A stretch of 64,000 nucleotides of DNA from Rhodoplanes sp. Z2-YC6860 (GTDB taxonomy: Bacteria; Pseudomonadota; Alphaproteobacteria; Rhizobiales; Xanthobacteraceae), in NCBI RefSeq assembly GCF_001579845.1, contig NZ_CP007440.1, positions 4,176,029 to 4,240,028 of the forward strand, read 5' to 3'. The translations under genes and the position numbers were made by a program. Of this stretch, positions 59,043-64,000 are shown one piece after another (the first letter of the stretch is position 1; each line of letters starts with the position of its first letter). The notes under the pieces are model-generated. The model saw only the letters and a list, made by a program, of their open reading frames with translations. It did no database searches and was not told where the DNA came from.

Positions 59043-59354
59043 ATGGCGAGCAACAAGGGCAGGAAGCGCACGACGATAGGGGTGGAGTGCCCTTGCGCCC
59101 GCTGCGAGGAGCTTTCGCAGATGCTGTCGATGACGACAGTTATCGGCAAGCAGCTTGAGGGCCAGAACGAGCAGTTCCGGCGGGCGGCGGCGAGCGCGCT
59201 GGGCTTGCTGAAACTCGCCGCGTCGGGCGCCGGCACACAGGAAGACCGCGCCGCCTGCTTCCTGGCTATCAGCCAATGGCTCGTTGAGACGATTTCAAAC
59301 CCGCTCCCGCCAATCCCCTGGGCTGCCGCCGAGCCCGCACCGAAAGTGAACTGA
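59043..59354 (+). CDS. Unknown phage protein upstream of tape measure
   Basis: 103 residues: basic N-terminus, CPCARCEELSQM cysteine cluster (about 16-21), then helices QLEGQNEQFRRAAASALGLLKLA and CFLAISQWLVETI, and a Pro-rich tail. The position just before a tape measure gene is where tail assembly chaperones normally lie, but there is no recognised similarity. Confidence 0.5.
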   Translation: MASNKGRKRTTIGVECPCARCEELSQMLSMTTVIGKQLEGQNEQFRRAAASALGLLKLAASGAGTQEDRAACFLAISQWLVETISNPLPPIPWAAAEPAPKVN

Positions 59355-59366
59355 GGCCCGGCGCGC

Positions 59367-62366
59367 ATGACAGACACCGTCGACAAAATCATCATCCAGT
59401 CGTCGACCCAGGGCGTCACGCAGAGCGCCAACGAGGTCCACAAGCTCTCGGACGAGATGCAGGGCCTCACGGTCTCTGCTTCGAACGTCGAGAAGTCGAC
59501 GACCTCGGTCGAGGGGAAGTTCGCCTCGCTGGAGCGCCGCTTCAGCACCACCGCCGGCAACGCCGCGCAGTACGAGAAGATTCAGACCACGGTTAATCGC
59601 GCGGTCGCGCAGAACCCCGAATTGCAGGATCGCGCCAACGCGGTGATGCAAGCTGCCGCTGCCAAGTACGGCACCGCCGGCGCGGCGGCAAAGGCGCTTG
59701 GGGACGCTCACGTTGGACTGTCCGCCCAGGGCCAGGCTGCCCTTCATTCAATTCGGTCGGTGACCGAGCAAATCACGTTGGGAATTCCAATCACCCAAGC
59801 GCTCACCGGGCAGATGAGCCACTTGGCTTACGCTGCTTCAGGCCAGGGCGGCATCACAGGTGCATTCAGCGAAGCAGCAAGCATCTTTCCGCGCTTGGTG
59901 GCTGGGGCGGCCTCGATGGTCTCGCCGCTCACGGTCACGGTGGCCACCATGGTGGCGCTGACGACGGCGACGGCGGCGGCGGCATTGCAATACGACAAGC
60001 TGCAGACATCGTCGCAGCGCGCGTTGATCGGCGCCGGACAGCGCAGCGGTACCACGATCAGCGACCTCAATCAGTTCACCAGCCAGAATTCCGGCCTTTC
60101 CGGCTCTGGACTTTCGAGCAAGGAAGCCCGCGAACTGGGCGAGGATTTCACCAGGACCGGCGATATCGTCATCAGCCGGCTGCACGGCATGTCCGACGCA
60201 GTGGTCGGCTTTGCGAACCAGACCGGTTCGAGCATCGAAGAAGCTCGGAAGGCCATGGTGGCGTTTGCGGTTGATCCGCAGAAAGGCATGCAGGAGCTGG
60301 CCAAGACGTACGGCGAGTTCGATGCCGCCACGCGAAGGGCCGTGGATACACTTGTTATCGCCGGCGACAAGACGGGCGCATTCAACGTCATCACCGAGGC
60401 CTTGTCCGACAAGAGCAAGGCTGCGGCCCAGAACATGGGCGTGCTCGAGAAGGCGTATCGCTCGGTCGTCAATCTCCTCGCGACAGAGACTGTAAAGCCG
60501 AGCGGGCTAGAAGATCAGCTTGCGGCCGCTAAGGGGCGGTTGGCTGCCGCTCAGGACAATCCGTTTGGAGACGCAAAGGCGGCGGCCGAGGATGTCGAGA
60601 GACTTCAGGCCGCGATGGACAAGGTCAACGCGGCGCGGCCGGTTGCCGAGCTGAACAAGCTTTCGACTGAGGCGGACGCGGTCGATAAAGCGGTCATCTC
60701 GCAGATTGAGCAGATCGAGCAGCTCCGCGCGGAGCTTGCGAAACTTGATCGCGCCAAGGCGTCCGGCGCCAGCAGCAAATACGGCGCCGGCGTTGATGAT
60801 GCCGCTCGCACCGCGATCGAAAACCAGATTGCCGCACTCCAAGAGGCTCAGGGGCAATCGGAGCGCTACAACCAGCGCATTCAGCAAATCGGCGTGTCTT
60901 GGGGTGACGTGGGTCAGTCGACCGCAATGGCGCTCCAGGCGCAGCAGAACCAGTTGCCGGTTATCGAGGCGGTCGGCGGCGCGGCGAAGATGGCGGCGCA
61001 GTATGCAGCCGACTATGCGAACGCGATCGATCAAGGCAGAACGGCAACTGAGGCGACAGCGCTCGCGGCGAGCAATCTGCGAGCGGCACAGGCCCAGGCC
61101 AACTCCTCGGCGCAATCAACGCTCGCCTCGCTGCGAGATCAATATGCTGTTGCGAGCGCGTCAAACGTACAGGAACAAATCGCCGCGCAGGGCCAGGCGA
61201 CCTACAACGATTTAATACGGCAAGGAGTGGACGCGACCACGGCCCAGGCCGTCGCCGCTCAGCAGGTCGCAAACGCACAGGCATCAGTCTACCAGCAGAT
61301 GCAGAAGCAGGTCCGAGCATCGCAGGACGCGCTGGATCTGGCAAAGGCCTCCTCCGACTACGACCGGGCTCGCATCAACTCCGACATTGCCTATCGAAAG
61401 GCGATGGAAGGTGGAGCGACCGCTGCTCAAGCCGCGCAGATTTCAGTCAATACGATGATGACCGATCTTATCAATGCTCAGAAGGCCGCCGACGGCATGT
61501 CGGACGCGCTCGACCAGGCAGCCGCGTCAGGGAAAATCATCGGCGGCAACGAGGGGTCTTATGATCCCGGCTCTGCGTACAAGGCAGGATCGTTCGATGT
61601 CGCAGCCGGGCCGCGGCTTGGCAACGGCTACTCCAACGCGAGTTTTGCGGCCTTTCTTGCCGGTCAACGTGCGCCGAGCGCGCAGGACCTCATCACCAAC
61701 GCTCTGACAGGCGGCGTCAACGGCGCGATCGCGACGCTGACTGGCACCAACTTCCAAGGCGGCATCACGCGCGGCAGTACATTGCTCGGCGTGCCGTATG
61801 GCACACAGTTCCCCGGCCGCGGCGACATCGGTTCTCAGAGCGACATCGACAACGCAGTCGACAGCCTGTTTAACCTGAAGCTCCTGCAGGCCGGCAAAAG
61901 CAATTCAGCAAAGGCATCGATCTACCAGGACCAGATCAACTACCTACAGCAGCAGCCGCAGACCATCGAGGTTTTGACGAAGATCGCGCAGCTCACCAAC
62001 TCGCTGAACGATCTGAAGGACAGCACGGACGCGCTCACGGATGCCGAAAAGGCGTCGCTCAATCCGCTCTACAGCGGCAAGGGTGCGCTCGCAGTCGGCT
62101 ACTACAAGGCGGCGAACGGCTTCGAGGGTGTGGCGCAAGGACCGCCTGTCGGCGACAAAATCCCATTCCATGTGATGGTCAACGGCGGCGAGCATATCAA
62201 GATCACGCCGGCCGGGCAGAAGCCAGCAGCGCCGACGTCGAACGACAACAGCAAGACGGTCACCGTCAATCAGACTTTCAACTTCAGCGGTTCACAGTCG
62301 AAAAATCGGAGAAACCGCCGACAGATCGACCAGGGCTTCGGGCAGACGATGGCGTCGCTGTCGTGA
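59367..62366 (+). CDS. Phage tail length tape measure protein
   Basis: 999 residues. It is helical and rich in Ala, Gln and Ser, with heptad-like stretches (about 400-560 and 570-720) and short hydrophobic segments near residues 180-205. The C-terminal NPLYSGKGALAVGYYKAANGFEGVAQGPPVGDKIPFHVMVNGGEHIKITPAGQKP and VTVNQTFNFSG are typical of tape measure proteins in lambda-like tails (TIGR01541 type). It spans the tail tube and sets its length; at this length a tail of roughly 150 nm is expected from the usual relation, which is inference. No tail-tube or chaperone genes flank it. Confidence 0.8.
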   Translation: MTDTVDKIIIQSSTQGVTQSANEVHKLSDEMQGLTVSASNVEKSTTSVEGKFASLERRFSTTAGNAAQYEKIQTTVNRAVAQNPELQDRANAVMQAAAAKYGTAGAAAKALGDAHVGLSAQGQAALHSIRSVTEQITLGIPITQALTGQMSHLAYAASGQGGITGAFSEAASIFPRLVAGAASMVSPLTVTVATMVALTTATAAAALQYDKLQTSSQRALIGAGQRSGTTISDLNQFTSQNSGLSGSGLSSKEARELGEDFTRTGDIVISRLHGMSDAVVGFANQTGSSIEEARKAMVAFAVDPQKGMQELAKTYGEFDAATRRAVDTLVIAGDKTGAFNVITEALSDKSKAAAQNMGVLEKAYRSVVNLLATETVKPSGLEDQLAAAKGRLAAAQDNPFGDAKAAAEDVERLQAAMDKVNAARPVAELNKLSTEADAVDKAVISQIEQIEQLRAELAKLDRAKASGASSKYGAGVDDAARTAIENQIAALQEAQGQSERYNQRIQQIGVSWGDVGQSTAMALQAQQNQLPVIEAVGGAAKMAAQYAADYANAIDQGRTATEATALAASNLRAAQAQANSSAQSTLASLRDQYAVASASNVQEQIAAQGQATYNDLIRQGVDATTAQAVAAQQVANAQASVYQQMQKQVRASQDALDLAKASSDYDRARINSDIAYRKAMEGGATAAQAAQISVNTMMTDLINAQKAADGMSDALDQAAASGKIIGGNEGSYDPGSAYKAGSFDVAAGPRLGNGYSNASFAAFLAGQRAPSAQDLITNALTGGVNGAIATLTGTNFQGGITRGSTLLGVPYGTQFPGRGDIGSQSDIDNAVDSLFNLKLLQAGKSNSAKASIYQDQINYLQQQPQTIEVLTKIAQLTNSLNDLKDSTDALTDAEKASLNPLYSGKGALAVGYYKAANGFEGVAQGPPVGDKIPFHVMVNGGEHIKITPAGQKPAAPTSNDNSKTVTVNQTFNFSGSQSKNRRNRRQIDQGFGQTMASLS

Positions 62367-62443
62367 TGTGGGCTCAATTCTTCGCCGTGGCGGCGGCACT
62401 GTCGCTGGCGTTTGGAATTGGTGCACTTGCGTTGAAGCGCTGA
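62366..62443 (+). CDS. Tiny membrane-type phage peptide, 25 residues
   Basis: Begins at the ATG of the TGATG overlap with the tape measure stop: MWAQFFAVAAALSLAFGIGALALKR. A single hydrophobic stretch with a basic end could be a membrane peptide such as a small holin-like factor. The overlap with the upstream gene suggests coupling, but the ORF is very short. Confidence 0.4.
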   Translation: MWAQFFAVAAALSLAFGIGALALKR

Positions 62444-62484
62444 ATTTATGGAAACACAAAGCCCCAGCGGTGAGCCCGGGGCTT
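62429..62484. repeat. Gene-end-plus-hairpin duplication, copy 1
   Basis: Matches 62889-62933: GCGTTGAAGCGCTGAA, then ACACAAAGCCCC, GC, TGAGC and GGGGCTT in order, with a nine-base insertion relative to copy 2. The copy 2 hairpin is a strong terminator; this one is weaker and lacks a T-run. Confidence 0.6.
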
Positions 62485-62702
62485 CCCCCGCCGCAGCACG
62501 CTGAGGGAGGCGGGAGCGCGTGCTGCAACAGGGATTGGATTTGGAACGTCGCCGCATAAGCAAGGTTTCACGAACCTGAAGAATTAGCGTCGTGTAAAAC
62601 GACATCTGCGACTAGGCGTCGCTTGCGAAACAAAGCGTTGCCCGGCTCGTTTGCTCTACAGTGGTCGAAGGGGCGCGGAAACAAAAACAACGAGCGTTTC
62701 CC
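62444..62702. other. 259-base gap downstream of tape measure
   Basis: Contains the first copy of the duplicated hairpin module and otherwise no gene with support. A short 18-codon frame (62448-62504) exists but lacks a good signal. Inverted pairs such as CGACGC/GCGTCG near 62588-62618 are weak. Confidence 0.4.
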
Positions 62703-62903
62703 ATGAGTGAATGGACCAAAACAGCCGAATACTACGAGCGTTTGGCTCGCTTAGGGAATTCCGATCCGTACAGTCAGCGCGCGTTGCTCTGGTACGCGGA
62801 GACATGTCGCTCAAGAGATGACTTTGGTGACCGGCACTCACACGAGGAGTCTGAGGTAGACCGGATACATCGAGAGCGCCGCGAACGTGCGTTGAAGCGC
62901 TGA
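62703..62903 (+). CDS. Small acidic/basic mixed phage protein
   Basis: 66 residues: EWTKTAEYYERLARLGNSDPYSQRALLWYAETCRSRDDFGDRHSHEESEVDRIHRERRERALKR. Highly charged helical sequence, no known family. The DNA after its end is the strong terminator at 62909-62937. ATG 62703 has only a weak upstream site, so this is a moderate call. Confidence 0.5.
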   Translation: MSEWTKTAEYYERLARLGNSDPYSQRALLWYAETCRSRDDFGDRHSHEESEVDRIHRERRERALKR

Positions 62904-62908
62904 AACAC

Positions 62909-62937
62909 AAAGCCCCGCCGATGAGCGGGGCTTTTTC
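62909..62937. terminator. Bidirectional rho-independent terminator
   Basis: Stem AAGCCCCGC / GCGGGGCTT with a six-base loop, followed by TTTCATTT on the plus strand and TGTGTTT on the minus strand. It separates the plus-strand small gene from the minus-strand protease genes. Confidence 0.85.
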
Positions 62938-62959
62938 ATTTATTCGCTATGACGAGGGA

Positions 62960-63130
62960 TCAAACTGCAGCAGCCTCACGACGCTCATACCGCCTCAGCA
63001 ACCGGTCGGTCTCGGCGGCGGTCTCCTCGTCGCTTTTTGGGCTCAACGGCCGGAGCGCCGGCCGCTCCATTTGCTCTTTGAGAATTTCCGCCATTCGGCG
63101 TCGGATCTCGTCCGAGGTCAGCTGTACCAT
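62960..63130 (-). CDS. Small charged protein overlapping the Clp-fold protease 3' end
   Basis: 56 residues starting VQLTSDEIRRRMAEILKEQMERPAL, highly charged and helical, ending RLLRRYERREAAAV. AGGAG lies six bases before ATG 63130, the best Shine-Dalgarno in this area. It overlaps the last 146 bases of the larger protease gene in a different frame, so both may be real. The protease tail encoded there is low-complexity and may be dispensable. Confidence 0.6.
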   Translation of the reverse strand: MVQLTSDEIRRRMAEILKEQMERPALRPLSPKSDEETAAETDRLLRRYERREAAAV

Positions 63131-63998
63131 TTTCGGCTCCTGGCGCGTTGAGAGAATCCTTAGCACGCACAGATAACGCCTGAAAGACGAATTCGCTGCC
63201 CTGGAACCTAGAAATTCTGCCCAGGGCGGCCACAATCGCCTCTTCCTCCGCGTCAGCTACCCGTACGCGGAGAAAGAGCGTTTCCGCCTCTTGCTGGTCT
63301 ATGACAAAAGAGTGTGAAGAATACGTTTCCGACAGCAGGCGTAGCGTATCTGCCCGCAAATTCTGGGATTTCAGGGACAGCCGTCGCCCATAATCTGTGC
63401 CGATCCTCATTGATCGCGCCCGCGCACCAACGTCTTCGGGATCGATTCGGGCAAATACAGGGGCGTACAGCTGCGCCACAAAGTCGCCAGCCGCCTTCGT
63501 GGCTGAGGCAAAAGACAGCTGGCCATTGTTCGCCTGGATGTACTCTTTGACCATTTCGAAGAACTTTTCGACGGCTCTGGCCTCCAGAGTGTTCAGCGAA
63601 TCTTGGATTGTCAGGCCTGACGAGAGGGCATCAAACTTATCGACCTTGCTCAATTGGATATCGAGCGGCCCCAACTCGCCGTACGGGGTGAACGCTAGTT
63701 CATGTGCTCCGACCGCGATGAGGGTGCCGGCGCTTTTGCATTTCCCCGCGACAATCACGGTGAAGTGCTCGTATTTCTCCTGAAAATAGCGAGTGATCTT
63801 GTAGGCGGCGTCTGGATTCCCACCATTGGTGGTCAAGAAAAGACGAGCCTTCTTCCTGCCGGACCGATGGGAGGCAATTGCTTCGATGCAGGTCAAACAG
63901 CGAGGCTGCTCGATGCTGCCGTTATAGACATAGACATCAGCGTCAATTTTCGCGGCTGCAGCTTGTGCGGCGGTCAGCGCTGCTTGCGGAATGGGCAT
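62985..63998 (-). CDS. Clp/SppA-fold serine protease (SDH/PF01972-like)
   Basis: 337 residues. LFLTTNGGNPDAAYKITRYFQEKYEHFTVIVAGKCKSAGTLIAVGAHELAFTPYGELGPLDIQL is the Clp/crotonase fold: NGG, the nucleophile Ser89 in KCKSAGT, and GPLDIQ after it, as in SppA or the serine-dehydrogenase-proteinase family. No signal peptide, so it is cytoplasmic. The C-terminal 60 residues are Gly/Ala/Arg-rich low complexity. It is read on the opposite strand to phage structural genes, as for accessory (moron) cargo. ATG 63998 lies at the edge, so the true start may be beyond the window. Confidence 0.7.
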   Translation of the reverse strand: MPIPQAALTAAQAAAAKIDADVYVYNGSIEQPRCLTCIEAIASHRSGRKKARLFLTTNGGNPDAAYKITRYFQEKYEHFTVIVAGKCKSAGTLIAVGAHELAFTPYGELGPLDIQLSKVDKFDALSSGLTIQDSLNTLEARAVEKFFEMVKEYIQANNGQLSFASATKAAGDFVAQLYAPVFARIDPEDVGARARSMRIGTDYGRRLSLKSQNLRADTLRLLSETYSSHSFVIDQQEAETLFLRVRVADAEEEAIVAALGRISRFQGSEFVFQALSVRAKDSLNAPGAENGTADLGRDPTPNGGNSQRANGAAGAPAVEPKKRRGDRRRDRPVAEAV

Positions 63999-64000
63999 GT

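Larger units (their letters stand above)
51431..64000. mobile_element. Integrated prophage-like element at tRNA-Ser (right end outside window)
   Basis: The element begins at the 3' end of the tRNA-Ser gene and is not closed within the window. It contains integrase (51692), RHH and HTH regulators, a topoisomerase-VI-A/Spo11-like protein, an initiator with an internal iteron array, many small unknown genes in tight ATGA/TGATG overlaps, a prohead-protease-like protein, a tape measure protein and an opposite-strand Clp-fold protease. Terminase, portal, capsid and tail-tube genes are not seen; they could lie to the right or be absent. It is either a divergent siphophage-like prophage or a reduced derivative. 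Confidence 0.85.

Overview
The window is a stretch of high-GC chromosome from an alphaproteobacterium of the Rhizobiales, most likely Bradyrhizobiaceae, Xanthobacteraceae or a close relative. The reasons are a Rhizobium-type phosphatidylcholine synthase, an IalB-family protein, several Bug/TctC periplasmic receptors, PF04392-type ABC receptors, intergenic palindromes of the kind common in this group, and the overall codon style. Family names here come from reading motifs in the translations; no database search was possible.

Bases 1-19,333 are mostly housekeeping and catabolic genes. They comprise a YejA-like peptide-binding protein (cut by the left edge), IalB, HspQ, a malyl-CoA-lyase-like aldolase, an AEC exporter, an AMACR/CaiB-like enzyme, a UbiH-like hydroxylase, a DUF2182-DUF1326-Pcs-TerC run, an SDR, a quinone reductase, two purine-catabolism genes (PuuD urate hydroxylase with fused cytochrome c; allantoate amidohydrolase) around a CPBP protease, and a biotin cluster (bioD-bioF facing away from bioA across only 23 bp). 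Bases 19,334-23,870 look like a more recently assembled patch (RidA, Bug receptor, LysR, ABC receptor) carrying several families of intergenic repeats.

Bases 23,874-49,394 hold rimO, a Bug receptor with a two-subunit aconitase X, DoxX, a headless EF-G fragment (domains III-V only), and a copper cluster (His-rich protein, lipoprotein, CusC/TolC-like factor, multicopper oxidase, cupredoxin, CusF-like protein). A complete tripartite tricarboxylate transporter (TctC-TctB-TctA) follows, then a NicC-like monooxygenase, a PQQ-type dehydrogenase with fused cytochrome c overlapping an SMP-30-like lactonase, and an ABC importer (SsuB/SsuC/SsuA type) with an isochorismatase-fold amidohydrolase. That importer operon faces a three-gene operon (HsaA-like flavin monooxygenase, PuuE-like deacetylase, luciferase-like monooxygenase). 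Together these suggest import and ring-opening of a nitrogen-containing compound.

From 51,431 to the right edge a prophage or phage-derived element is integrated at a tRNA-Ser(UGA) gene. It has a tyrosine integrase, a divergent RHH/HTH control region, and a protein with the catalytic motifs of the type IIB topoisomerase A subunit/Spo11. Next is a lambda-O-like initiator (wHTH plus DnaA-N-like domain) whose gene contains a 33-bp-periodic array of palindromic iterons, probably the replication origin. Then come small unknown genes, a prohead-protease-like protein, a 999-residue tape measure protein and an opposite-strand Clp-fold serine protease. No terminase, portal or capsid gene lies between the protease and the tape measure. 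The most interesting parts of the window are the topoisomerase-like protein beside the intragenic origin, and this odd streamlined architecture.
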